Shown in pieces: positions 24,901 to 31,435 of a DNA stretch of 62,701 bases. The stretch lies in contig NZ_DATHMR010000178.1 in assembly GCF_035486915.1 (NCBI RefSeq), positions 1 through 62,701 on the forward strand, written 5' to 3'. How positions within the stretch are numbered: position 1 is the stretch's first letter; every line of letters begins with the position of its first letter. A program made the position numbers and the translations under genes. Origin of the DNA: Dyella_B sp035486915. GTDB lineage: Bacteria > Pseudomonadota > Gammaproteobacteria > Xanthomonadales > Rhodanobacteraceae. Under the pieces are notes generated by a model that did no database searches, was not told the origin of the DNA, and was given only the letters and a program-made list of their open reading frames with translations.

Positions 24901-27285
24901 ATCCAGACATTCCGCAGTGACTGTGCCAGGCGCCCAGTTCACCATCCAGTGAACCTGCCCCGGCATGACCGTCGTGCTCTGCGTGAGGTCCGTACTGGAA
25001 TTGACGTTCCACGGATTGGGTGTCTGGTCCTGCAGCAATGTGCCGGTGACGGGGTCGGCAGGAACGCCGTTGATGAGCAGACGCACGCCCGGACAGTTGC
25101 TGAATGCATTCTCTTGAATCGGTGTGCCTGCGGTGTACTCGTAAGCACGGTTCCAGTGATGCGCGAGATGCACGACTGGCTGTACCGAATACGGTATCCA
25201 GTTGGCCTGATAGATGTAGTAGAGCAAACGAGGAAAGCGATTTGCGTCGGTCGAGGAGTAACCCAGCGAGCGAACGAAGTTCACCATGTTGGGCTGATTC
25301 TGATATTCCGCCCAAAGACTGACTTCGCCGGGCGATTCGGCGAAATACCATTGCGCCATGCCAAACGCGTTGGCCGCCCTTCCCCGACGCCAGTCATCGA
25401 GATACGGCGCTGCAAAAGCAAGCTCGTCGTCATAAGCAAGGCCACGGCCCGTGCCCATGTTGTCCCAATACTCGGCACCGAATGCCGGATTGTTCGGGTT
25501 CTGCTGCTTGTTGCCGACTTCGCAACCGGCACCATCGCATTCGTCGATCAAACCGTACGAGGAACTGAACGTACGATCGGCGCTTCCACGCGGGTTGATG
25601 TTGTCCCACGTCGTTTCAATGGTTCCAAGTTCGGTCGCAAGCAACGGGTTCATGCCACCGTTATCGCGCTCCCAATCGAGAACGGACGGGTGGCTGCGAT
25701 CGCGGATGATCATGTCGCGATGCAATTCCTGCTTCAACTGCAGATCGTCAGCCGTCGGATTGGAGCTGGCATTCCAATATCCCTCGCCATCGCCACTAGG
25801 CTGGTCGATCATGATGCCGTAGGCATCGGCAGCTGCCACCAATTCTTCACTGCTGGTGGAGTGGCCAGGCCGCCACACGTTACCGCCTTGTGCAGCGATC
25901 TGCGCCATGTCGCGCCACACCTGTTCGTCGGGAACCGACGATCCAAGCCCCGGATAGTCGTAGCGACCCGATCCACCCCATAGATAGACGGCGTGACCAT
26001 TGAAGTAAGGGAAATTTGCATCCCACGTGATGGTGCGGATGCCCAACGTGTCTTGTGTCGAATCGACCACTACACCGTTCACGCTGACGATGTGATAGAC
26101 CTTGTACAGATACGGCGAGCCGCACAAGACCGGTGGCGTTCCACAGGTCGCATTGTTCGGATACCACAACGTCGGATTGGGAACGGTAATCTGCTGATCG
26201 AACATCGGCGTCGCGCCGGACGGAAACGTGCTCGACGTCATCGCCGGCACAGCCTGCGTGACCGGCGATGCAGTGACAACGACGTTGCCCTGCGCGTCCA
26301 CGATCTGCGTCGTCAACGTGACCTGCTGCGTTGTCGACGTCTCATTGACGACATTGGTCTGTACATCGACAACCGCCGAAGCGGCCTTTGCCGTGCCTTG
26401 CGCGGCAGGAACCTCCGATACCGTTCCGACGTAGGTACCCCAGGTCTTCTGATTCGAATAAACGTTCGGCGGAATGTGAACCGGATTGGTGACGTACAAC
26501 TTCACATTGCGGAACAATCCGGCCATGGCCTGACCGAAGCGGAAAGCGCCGGAAAAGTTGGGTGTCTCAAACCATGACGCACCGCGCGAAACATCGATGG
26601 CAATCACGTTGTCCGTTTTGCCATCTGCAACGATGTACGGCGTCAGGTCGACGACCACCGGGATGAAACCCACCACATGCGTAGCCTGCGCATCGGCAGT
26701 TACGGCGCTGACGCCCTGCAACAACGTGCCGTTTATGAAGATCTGGATACCGGTGTGCGAGCCTTGAACATTCAGCAGGAACTTTTGACCTGCGTACTTC
26801 GGGTCCACTTTGAAATGCAGACGGTACCAGTTGTAGTTTCCCGTCAAAGACCCTTGGCCGCCACCGGACGTCTGATTGATGAAGGTGCGCGAGATGTTCG
26901 CATCGTAGGGCAAACCCACCTGCGTCCAGCTGGCACTCGTATCGGAACTCTCGTTGAAACCGGTCGTTGAGTAGGCGGTCGAATTATTGGTGTTCTCGTA
27001 CCACCAGTTGCTCTGCGGCGCATTCGACGTCGAGCTTGCGTTCCCGATGTACTGCGGAATGCCAGCGGCGAGATTGATCGTTTGGCGCTGCGACGTGGGT
27101 AGTGTCGGTTCTACCTGTTGGGCATTGGCATGACGACCCGTCACCAGCGTCAGCAGTGCAAGAAGCATCACGCACACCGCCCGTACGCTGTCTGCGGTCA
27201 GTGATCCCTCTCGCCTGGTTCCTCGGCGTTGGATCGCAAGACTGCACTTCGAAGCGGCGAAATCCCAAGGCGTATGCAGTCCCAC
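18919..27285 (-). CDS. Giant secreted multidomain glycan-active protein: GH2-like ... GH64-like
   Basis: A 2788-residue protein, one continuous frame. GTG 27285 has AAGGGG just upstream; a hydrophobic export signal spans about 36-55 after a long Arg-rich start. Modules in order: GH2-like jelly roll, Ig-like and TIM-barrel region (about 60-955); three Ig-like repeats (970-1240); discoidin/F5-8C-like (1241-1400; ENAVDGNLSTRWGS); DUF1566-like (1402-1520; NLTGLTWTR, MRLPTQSEA); Ig (1527-1612); FN3 (1613-1711); malectin-like (1713-1873); FN3 (1875-1960); malectin-like (1965-2120); two FN3 (2121-2305); Ig (2312-2393); GH64 beta-1,3-glucanase-like (2394-2788). In the barrel, DWERDNGG (537-544) has Gly543 where GH2 enzymes carry the acid/base Glu of NE; Glu605 in GAEYW is a possible nucleophile. 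In the GH64 part Glu2537 is present, but Asn2554 sits where an Asp is expected. It likely binds and perhaps cleaves beta-1,3-glucan; activity is inferred. Confidence 0.85.
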   Translation of the reverse strand: MGLHTPWDFAASKCSLAIQRRGTRREGSLTADSVRAVCVMLLALLTLVTGRHANAQQVEPTLPTSQRQTINLAAGIPQYIGNASSTSNAPQSNWWYENTNNSTAYSTTGFNESSDTSASWTQVGLPYDANISRTFINQTSGGGQGSLTGNYNWYRLHFKVDPKYAGQKFLLNVQGSHTGIQIFINGTLLQGVSAVTADAQATHVVGFIPVVVDLTPYIVADGKTDNVIAIDVSRGASWFETPNFSGAFRFGQAMAGLFRNVKLYVTNPVHIPPNVYSNQKTWGTYVGTVSEVPAAQGTAKAASAVVDVQTNVVNETSTTQQVTLTTQIVDAQGNVVVTASPVTQAVPAMTSSTFPSGATPMFDQQITVPNPTLWYPNNATCGTPPVLCGSPYLYKVYHIVSVNGVVVDSTQDTLGIRTITWDANFPYFNGHAVYLWGGSGRYDYPGLGSSVPDEQVWRDMAQIAAQGGNVWRPGHSTSSEELVAAADAYGIMIDQPSGDGEGYWNASSNPTADDLQLKQELHRDMIIRDRSHPSVLDWERDNGGMNPLLATELGTIETTWDNINPRGSADRTFSSSYGLIDECDGAGCEVGNKQQNPNNPAFGAEYWDNMGTGRGLAYDDELAFAAPYLDDWRRGRAANAFGMAQWYFAESPGEVSLWAEYQNQPNMVNFVRSLGYSSTDANRFPRLLYYIYQANWIPYSVQPVVHLAHHWNRAYEYTAGTPIQENAFSNCPGVRLLINGVPADPVTGTLLQDQTPNPWNVNSSTDLTQSTTVMPGQVHWMVNWAPGTVTAECLDANGNPVQGVSDTRTTAGTESKIVLSVVPDVTKPDGTSFQWTANGSDAAFVVAQVEDADGNLVPTAKDNVTFSVSGPATYMGGTQQLVADPSWTSYYQDAFSQANSTVIQGVPYAFFHSPGDPELNFEGGLQKIALRSTFTPGTVTVTASAPGLTSSSVTLTSVAPAASSQSQSQAPVIIVPPVSVATTSGYPATFSVVASGSGTLSYQWSDSSGPIAGATSAAYTTPATSAANNGDTFTVTISSSSGTVTSAPVTLSVDAPANVVIATQPASQVVVAGESATLTVAATGSPTLTYQWYQVGSGAIAGANQASYTTPVFTAAGSASFYVVVTNDLGAVQSSTAVVTVGAATAVSFATQPANAIVPVNEPVQFTAVVAGSPPFTYQWQFTPPGGTATILTSGTQQSNTLTYSVPAVSAANVGAYTVTVNNDAAAPATSNAAQITLAPPGVNLALNAVATSSSTQNACNDGTTTPPYTGTGCLGPENAVDGNLSTRWGSATAGAPPTPAVPGVDPSWLQIDLGSTQSFNTVIINWENAYATQYQILYTNADPATNPTWNVAYTNNAGVGGTETLNFPTVTGRYVRLLGIQRATQYGYSVYEFQVYNVAQCCSATDRYTVNASNSSLVTDNLTGLTWTRTVMTDTTPGSQFTGVNAQAYCASINMRLPTQSEAFSIGGVNNNTTAFSGTWSTWTSTVDPNDSTKSAVVSFDGTSNYQVTNNYPGATLCVSGTDAGTVPVITAQPTNQAVAVGQPATFSATATGLGTLTYQWSVNGTPIAGATSSSYTTPATTAANNGAVFSIAISDVFGTTTSNLATLAVQQNSCNAVPSTPGTLAAGASASNQVNLTWGASTAGTGCTVSYTIYRSSAAGFTPSSANQIATTSGTTYSDTGVTAAATYYYIVEATDAAGASAASNTATATTPVSACTTNCSSPDAIAISAGGPAAGYFAADEDFNGGTPSGTNATININGVTNPAPQSVYQNQRFGNFTYTLPGLTPGANYVVRLHFDEFYWTQAGQRVSNISINGTQVLTNFDIFAAAGGQDIAIVEQFAATANAQGQIVLQFVSVKDNAAVNGIEVETASATNTPPNAPSNLAATVASSSQINLSWTASAASGVMYTVFRNGTAVVNGLAGTTYSDTGLTSTTTYSYTVEAVDSAGTSMASNTATATTFDVNCASGCGSDVLAISAGGPAAGSYVADEDFNGGGASGTGSTINTSGVTNPAPQSVYQHQRSGNNFTYTLTGLTAGASYTVRLHFDEFYWTKPGQRVFNVGINGTQVLSNFDIIATAGGQDIAVVEPFTATANAQGQIVLQFTTITDNAEINGIEVVSAPIGSPSNLSATSVSASQINVNWTASSAPGVVYDVFRSTTSGFTPSSANQIATATGTSYSDTGLTVNTTYYYVIEASNTSGTSAPTTQASASTMAIPLAPTNLTATAPSSSEVDLSWTASATSGVTYTVIRNGTPIVNGVAGSVYSDTGLTASTTYSYVVEAANAAGTSPASNTAITTTPASGSGSGTVTAPVITTAPTSQTVTIGRTATFTVAASGGSLAYQWYKNGTAIAEATSASYTTPGTTYPDNASAFTVSVSNSAGSATSSAATLSVNLAPSYTVVPGVIATDLNNNTNGAWADNQIYVEILGNDPATGALSWVNYDGTVTPANVADNTAANALVAPNGQTYPNYAFTLAQANHQLLLPPLTSGRIYISEGSPLYMSIMAGANGGNNGYAGPNPLNNTDPNINVHYDWYEFTYGANGGIFINTTQVNQFGLPLLLDVWGAKETYHMQVGINESIANLDQEYVSQTPAAFNTPAPSNLRILSPAETTFNTGGTNGNYFASYIASAWAQFSATPLTLTLNGRQFSGTAVGSAMTFTEVNPAAANVGETFVVQQPSTQDVLECAGTMASGVPGSSPQQQDENAIQLQLENQICAATNRGVLLTPTNWANASTYYPTSPANFYSWFWHQHSVSGLAYGFSYDDNNNQSTTITTQQPEHMAFGIGW
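20925..22145 (-). repeat. Duplicated malectin-like/FN3 unit inside the giant gene
   Basis: The two malectin-like modules (about 21665-22145 and 20925-21390) are closely similar at protein and DNA level: both have AISAGGPAAG, DEDFNGG, GVTNPAPQSVYQ, VRLHFDEFYWT and GGQDIA. Each is followed by an FN3 module, consistent with internal duplication of a malectin-FN3 pair. Confidence 0.8.
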
Positions 27286-27319
27286 GGTCGTCCCCTTTTG
27301 CTATCCGGCCCTTCAAACA

Positions 27320-27347
27320 AAAATTATGTGGCGAGACACATAATTTT
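27320..27347. promoter_or_regulatory. Perfect 11-bp inverted repeat in the giant gene's leader
   Basis: AAAATTATGTG-N6-CACATAATTTT, centred about 48 bases upstream of the GTG start. The stem is AT-rich with TGTG/CACA cores. The spacing (TGTG-N6-CACA) differs from the CRP consensus (TGTG-N8-CACA), so it is probably a site for another dimeric regulator; an RNA hairpin attenuator is the alternative. Confidence 0.6.
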
Positions 27348-27530
27348 CCGTCAGACGGTTGCAAGCGTGGCCACGATGGACTCGTGCTGCGTGGCTTGGT
27401 ACCGAATGAACCCCTTATAGGGTGGCCGCATCATCCGCACTGCTTGCGATTACCGCAATGCAAAAGAGAAGTTTTTTACGCACACTTTCGTGTAAATATT
27501 TAGGTATTGCGATGCAGTTATCACTTAGAT

Positions 27531-27552
27531 GTCTAAATTTTAGACGTCTAAA
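27531..27552. promoter_or_regulatory. Overlapping palindromes: three TTTAGAC/GTCTAAA half-sites
   Basis: GTCTAAA-T-TTTAGAC (27531-27545) overlaps TTTAGACGTCTAAA (27539-27552); the middle half-site is shared. Stacked half-sites in an AT-rich gap suggest an operator with cooperative binding. The site is about 250 bases upstream of the giant gene and about 120 bases beyond the 3' end of the GGDEF gene, so the giant gene is the likely target. Confidence 0.6.
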
Positions 27553-27671
27553 TTTAAAAATGCACATTGCAATATAAAAGAAATAATTAAACTCTTGGAC
27601 GATCTTCGTTTCGCCGGAACGTTTTGTGTCGCACGCGGTAGACTAAACCGCATCGTGCAATCATGAGCGCA

Positions 27672-28763
27672 TCACTCGATGACAGGCCACGCATAGCGAG
27701 CGATGCTCCTGACCGATGGCGTCGGCAATGAAGCACTGTGCTTTCGCAACCGCTTGACAGCATGCATGGCCGCGTCGGCCCTGTTCAGAAGCGCTTGTGC
27801 GTGGGAGCACCCTGGTTCGGCCACGACCACTCCGACACTGGCACCTTCGTAGTCGACCAGCGCCGAGTCCAACTTGAAGCGCCCCTTGGTGGCACTTTCC
27901 AATCGCCGGGCTAACGCTGCGCCGGCCTCATCGGCCCTTTCCCGCTGCTCGACGGCCAGCACCACAAATTCATCGCCGCCAATACGCGCAGCGATATCGC
28001 TGTCTCGTAGCATCCGTCGAAGTCGCTTTGCCACCGCCTGCAGCAACAGGTCGCCGACGTCATGTCCAAACCGATCGTTGATAGGCTTGAAGTTATCCAG
28101 GCCCACAGAGGCTACGATCAGTGCCTGATCTTCCTGGTTGGACGCAAGCCGTCGCTGCATGTCCTCAAGCAAGGCGCGCCGATTGGGTAACTGTGTCATC
28201 GCATCGGTCAGCACGGTCGTCGCCAGGGAGCTGTTGGCTTGCTGTAGTGCTACAAGCAGCCGTTCGCGTTCAACCTGCTGGCTGATCAATTGCGCGAAGA
28301 GAGCCAGGACATGCGTGGATGTCTCGGAACATGTCCTGCGCTCGTCGCTTGCAGCGCAAAGGGTTCCAAAAAGCTCGCCGCTTCTTCCACGGACCGGGGC
28401 GCTCACGTAGGTCATCAGTCCTAACGTTCGCCCCATGTCGCAGTCTCCCCACTGACCTGCGACATCGTCCGTATAGAACCGACCTTCGTCCAATGCGCGT
28501 TTGCAAAGAGTGCTTTGCCAGGGCGCGGACAGGCCTTCCGGAACGGTCAGGCGATGGGTGTTGCGCGCGTACAGGACATGGAGGACACCGGCCGACTCAT
28601 CCAGCCTGGTCAGATAAGTCGATTCCATTCCTGTGGCTGTCTGCAAAAGTTCCAGGAGCGGCCGGGCCAACGCCTCCAGGGTATGGGCGTGCGTGACCGT
28701 GGCGACCAGTGCACCAAGGAGGCTGGGCGGAACAGTTGTGCGGGCAAGGTGGTTCATATGCAT
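27672..28763 (-). CDS. Diguanylate cyclase (GAF-GGDEF)
   Basis: Predicted cytosolic c-di-GMP synthase of about 363 residues. A GAF-type sensor domain spans about 25-175 and a GGDEF domain about 190-345. The signature IGGDEF is intact (near residue 262), preceded by LTDAMTQLPNRRAL and DNFKPINDRFGHDVGD, both typical of active enzymes. No transmembrane segment is visible. ATG 28763 (MHMNHLARTTV) is a reasonable start; the frame is open to 28799, and no clear ribosome site decides between them. Ligand of the GAF domain unknown. Confidence 0.9.
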   Translation of the reverse strand: MHMNHLARTTVPPSLLGALVATVTHAHTLEALARPLLELLQTATGMESTYLTRLDESAGVLHVLYARNTHRLTVPEGLSAPWQSTLCKRALDEGRFYTDDVAGQWGDCDMGRTLGLMTYVSAPVRGRSGELFGTLCAASDERRTCSETSTHVLALFAQLISQQVERERLLVALQQANSSLATTVLTDAMTQLPNRRALLEDMQRRLASNQEDQALIVASVGLDNFKPINDRFGHDVGDLLLQAVAKRLRRMLRDSDIAARIGGDEFVVLAVEQRERADEAGAALARRLESATKGRFKLDSALVDYEGASVGVVVAEPGCSHAQALLNRADAAMHAVKRLRKHSASLPTPSVRSIARYAWPVIE

Positions 28764-29208
28764 GGGTATCGGCCGCGGACGGGAGGGCTTGAAGCGCACC
28801 GTGCTGGCCCATTGCCACTCCCTGATTTGGCTTAGGTATACGTCGCCATCTTTGCCGCTGAGCTGGCTGGCGCGGCGTTATTAAGCGGCAGCGCATTGAC
28901 AAAAATCCAAAAGCTTCCGCAAGAAAATGAAATAAAACGATTTATATTCGGACAATAAATGGCAGGCAATCCCTTGAGCTTGTCCGGCGTCCCATTCAGG
29001 TATTGATGCAAAAAACGGTCTTATCTCAAATCCGATCCTTCGCGTGTGTCATTCCAAGCATGTGTTGTAGTGAAGGATCAAATAAGGCGGCGGCTTTTCC
29101 GAACCAAAATGCTGCTTGTGCAAAATGGGCAGCCATGCTGTTTACCCCGTAATGTTCAAGGTTGAAGTAAGGCAACAAACCCAACTGATATTGGGCTTTA
29201 AAACAAGA
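28764..29208. other. Intergenic region between GGDEF and mntH genes
   Basis: About 445 bases without a convincing gene. It contains an 8-bp inverted repeat GATCCTTC/GAAGGATC with a 30-base interval (29034-29079) and a short hairpin CCCAA-N6-TTGGG at 29180-29195. Read leftward, the latter follows mntH and is followed by TTTG, so it could be a weak mntH terminator. Confidence 0.45.
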
Positions 29209-30543
29209 TCAATGATAAACATCGACGCCGATCGCTTGCGCGACAAGTGTGGCGTTGAGCGTCAGCACGACGAATACCGCCAATATCGCCAAGACTTGTA
29301 CGGGCGGCTTGTTGCGATACCGTCCCATGAAATCTTTTCGGCCGGTAAACCAGACCAAAGCAATCATGGGAAACGGAAGCGCCAAACTCAGTACGACCTG
29401 ACTGTCGATCAGCGCCTTGGTCAGGTTGACGCCGAGCCCAACGACGATAAGGCTGGGGACCATCGTGATCGCACGACGCAACCAGAGTGGAATTCGGAAG
29501 CCCACGAACCCTTGCGCGATCATTTGCCCCGCCATGGTGCCGACGACTGAACTGGAAATGCCCGAAGCGATCAACGAGGTCAGGAACAGTCCAGCGGCTG
29601 CCGCGCCAAAAATCGGCGCCAACGTGTGATAAGCGACGTCGATTTGCGCTACCCCCGAATGACCGCTGTGAAAGGCGTCGGCGGCCATAACGATCATCGC
29701 CACATTGATAAGCCCGGCTATCGTCAACGCGATGCCAATTTCGAGATTCGAATACTTGAGCAGCTTAAAACGCTCGACGTCGCTTCTAGGCAGCACTCGC
29801 GATTGAGTAAGTCCGGAATGAAGAAAGAGCGCGTGCGGCATCACGGTTGCACCGATGATACCCACCGCGATATTGACCGCCTGTGCATCGGGCAGTCGAT
29901 AAACGAGCAGCCCTTCAACCACACCTGACCATTGAACGCGCGCCAGTAACAGCTCGGACAGATAACACAATCCGATAACCCCCACCAACGCGCCGACAAC
30001 CAGTTCGATGGGGCGAAAACCGCGCCTCTGCAACAACAAAACGCCGTAGGTGACGAATGCCGTGACAAGCATGGCCGGCAACAGCGGCATATGAAACAGC
30101 AATGAAAGCCCCAAGGCTGCGCCAAGAAATTCAGCGAGATCCGTCGCCATCGCGGCGAGTTCGCTCACGCACCACATCAACCAGACCAGGGGCTTTGGCA
30201 TGTGCTCACGGCACAGCTCTGCAAGATTACGCCCTGTGACGATACCAATCTTGGCCGACAGCGCCTGGAAAAGCATCGCGACAAGACTTGCGATCAGCGC
30301 AACCCAAAGCAGGTCATAACCATATCGAGCACCGGCTTGGATGTTTGTCGCGAAGTTACCGGGATCAACATAGGCAACCGACACCATGACCGCCGGACCG
30401 GCGATCTTGAGGAGAGATGTCCACCCGCGCCCGCGCCCATCCAGAACCTTTCGTATGTCGAGGATCGCATGGTCGGTCACCGTGAGGGTGCCGTTGAAAA
30501 CACCGGCGTCCACAGAGGGCTCATTTAGCGGTTGCTGGCGCAC
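29209..30543 (-). CDS. mntH: Nramp family divalent metal (Mn/Fe) transporter
   Basis: Proton-coupled importer of Mn2+ (and Fe2+) in the inner membrane; 444 residues with about 11 hydrophobic segments. The two metal-site signatures of Nramp proteins are clear: DPGNFATN in segment 1 (60-67) and MPHALFLHS in segment 6 (about 237-245). Length is slightly over E. coli MntH because of about 40 N-terminal polar residues. The start is GTG 30543 with no strong ribosome site. A Fur/MntR-like box lies 28-42 bases upstream, consistent with metal-dependent repression. Confidence 0.94.
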   Translation of the reverse strand: MRQQPLNEPSVDAGVFNGTLTVTDHAILDIRKVLDGRGRGWTSLLKIAGPAVMVSVAYVDPGNFATNIQAGARYGYDLLWVALIASLVAMLFQALSAKIGIVTGRNLAELCREHMPKPLVWLMWCVSELAAMATDLAEFLGAALGLSLLFHMPLLPAMLVTAFVTYGVLLLQRRGFRPIELVVGALVGVIGLCYLSELLLARVQWSGVVEGLLVYRLPDAQAVNIAVGIIGATVMPHALFLHSGLTQSRVLPRSDVERFKLLKYSNLEIGIALTIAGLINVAMIVMAADAFHSGHSGVAQIDVAYHTLAPIFGAAAAGLFLTSLIASGISSSVVGTMAGQMIAQGFVGFRIPLWLRRAITMVPSLIVVGLGVNLTKALIDSQVVLSLALPFPMIALVWFTGRKDFMGRYRNKPPVQVLAILAVFVVLTLNATLVAQAIGVDVYH

Positions 30544-30570
30544 GGGCAGATGATCGCTTCCGGGATTGAA

Positions 30571-30585
30571 TGAGAATCACTCTAA
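30571..30585 (-). promoter_or_regulatory. Possible Fur/MntR box upstream of mntH
   Basis: TGAGAATCACTCTAA within a GATT/AATC-rich stretch fits one half of the 7-1-7 Fur consensus (TGATAAT-N-ATTATCA) at 6 of 7 bases and the other at 4 of 7. Its position upstream of a manganese/iron transporter supports the idea; the match is imperfect. Confidence 0.4.
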
Positions 30586-30694
30586 TCCTGGTCACGCGTG
30601 CCTGGAATTTCATTGTTTCAATGCGATTGATAGCCCGAGCCTATGACGCGGTTCGCGCGTACATCGTGTGATCCGCGCAAGCATACGAGTGCAC

Positions 30695-30724
30695 GTGAGC
30701 GACCTCATGGATGAGGTCGCTCAC
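30695..30724. terminator. Strong 14-bp inverted repeat between mntH and the DUF3011 gene
   Basis: GTGAGCGACCTCAT-GG-ATGAGGTCGCTCAC, a perfect 14-bp inverted repeat with almost no loop. Rightward it is followed by GTTATTC and then six A. It lies just beyond the DUF3011 gene's own terminator. Confidence 0.55.
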
Positions 30725-30731
30725 GTTATTC

Positions 30732-30756
30732 AAAAAATGCTGGGCACGAACGTGCC
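30732..30756 (-). terminator. Rho-independent terminator of the DUF3011 gene
   Basis: On the minus strand GGCACG-TT-CGTGCC (30743-30756) is followed within five bases by six T (30737-30732), directly after the stop codon at 30760. This fits an intrinsic terminator with a short stem. Confidence 0.7.
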
Positions 30757-30759
30757 TGA

Positions 30760-31272
30760 TCAATAACGCCGATCAACAACGAAATCGGCACGGCAGCCGC
30801 GATTTACCCAAATTCCGTTGGGTTGCCAGCCCCAGCTGTCGCCTTGTCGGCAGCTTGCGCTGGATAGCTGCCTCACAATGCGAACGCTACCGCCCCGGCC
30901 GACACCGGCTGGACAGAGGCGATAGCTGTTGCCACTGCTCTCGCAACGAATTTGAACAGAACCGCCACCTGGCGGTGGACCCCAACCGCCGCGAGCGTCC
31001 GCGAATTCAGCGCGGCATCCACGATCGACCCAGATGCTGCCGCGATCGAAGCCCCACGTCTGGCCGCGCACGCAACGTACTTGCGACATCTGCCGTATCA
31101 GTTGCGCATCGCGCCAGGCGACGGGACAACGGGCGAAGCGGTTGTCATTGCTGGCGCAGTAAACGTTTGGCCTGGGTCCCTGTGCATGTACAACAGGCGC
31201 TGCTGCCTGCAGCGATATTCCGATGACAAATGCAGCTATTGCAGAGAGTGAAGCTTTGCCTGGGTTGCTCAT
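30760..31272 (-). CDS. Exported DUF3011 protein
   Basis: Secreted protein of about 170 residues with a signal peptide (about 1-31, ending APVVHAQG). It contains two copies of a roughly 60-residue DUF3011-type repeat: VYCASNDNRFARCPVAW...WGFDRGSIWVDRGCRAEF and IRCESSGNSYRLCPAGV...WGWQPNGIWVNRGCRADF. Each repeat has four conserved cysteines and a WVDRGC/WVNRGC end, suggesting disulphide-stabilised lectin-like or wall-binding modules. The function of the family is unknown. ATG 31272 (or 31275) follows AAGGAG; the frame is open to 31305. It ends in its own terminator. Confidence 0.85.
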   Translation of the reverse strand: MSNPGKASLSAIAAFVIGISLQAAAPVVHAQGPRPNVYCASNDNRFARCPVAWRDAQLIRQMSQVRCVRGQTWGFDRGSIWVDRGCRAEFADARGGWGPPPGGGSVQIRCESSGNSYRLCPAGVGRGGSVRIVRQLSSASCRQGDSWGWQPNGIWVNRGCRADFVVDRRY

Positions 31273-31435
31273 CATTGCGCTCCTTATAGAACAAGTCGTT
31301 TGCACGGCTACGCGGATGATATTCGCTTCGGTTGCTTTCCTTTGAACGCTGGCACTCGTCGATCGCTGATTATTGAGTCATCCATGGACCGTGGCGTTGA
31401 TGCGCAGCGAACCACGCAGCAACGCCATCGAAAGC

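Larger units (their letters stand above)
27286..27671. other. AT-rich upstream region of the giant gene
   Basis: This 386-base gap holds no gene. It is strikingly AT-rich around 27475-27600 compared with its surroundings. It contains a long inverted repeat at 27320-27347, overlapping palindromes at 27531-27552, a small GAAA-loop hairpin near 27480-27496, and an imperfect hairpin at 27634-27660 after the GGDEF gene. It must contain the promoter of the giant gene; I could not fix its boxes. Confidence 0.6.

Noticed and set aside
23581..25983. An 800-residue open frame on the plus strand, opposite the giant gene
   Set aside because: It is an Arg/Gly/His-rich antisense shadow in high-GC coding DNA with no recognisable domain. 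The opposite strand has clear modules throughout.
27320..27347. CRP-binding site
   Set aside because: The TGTG and CACA cores are 6 bases apart, not the 8 of CRP, and the A/T after TGTG does not fit TGTGA. Retained only as an unassigned operator-like repeat.
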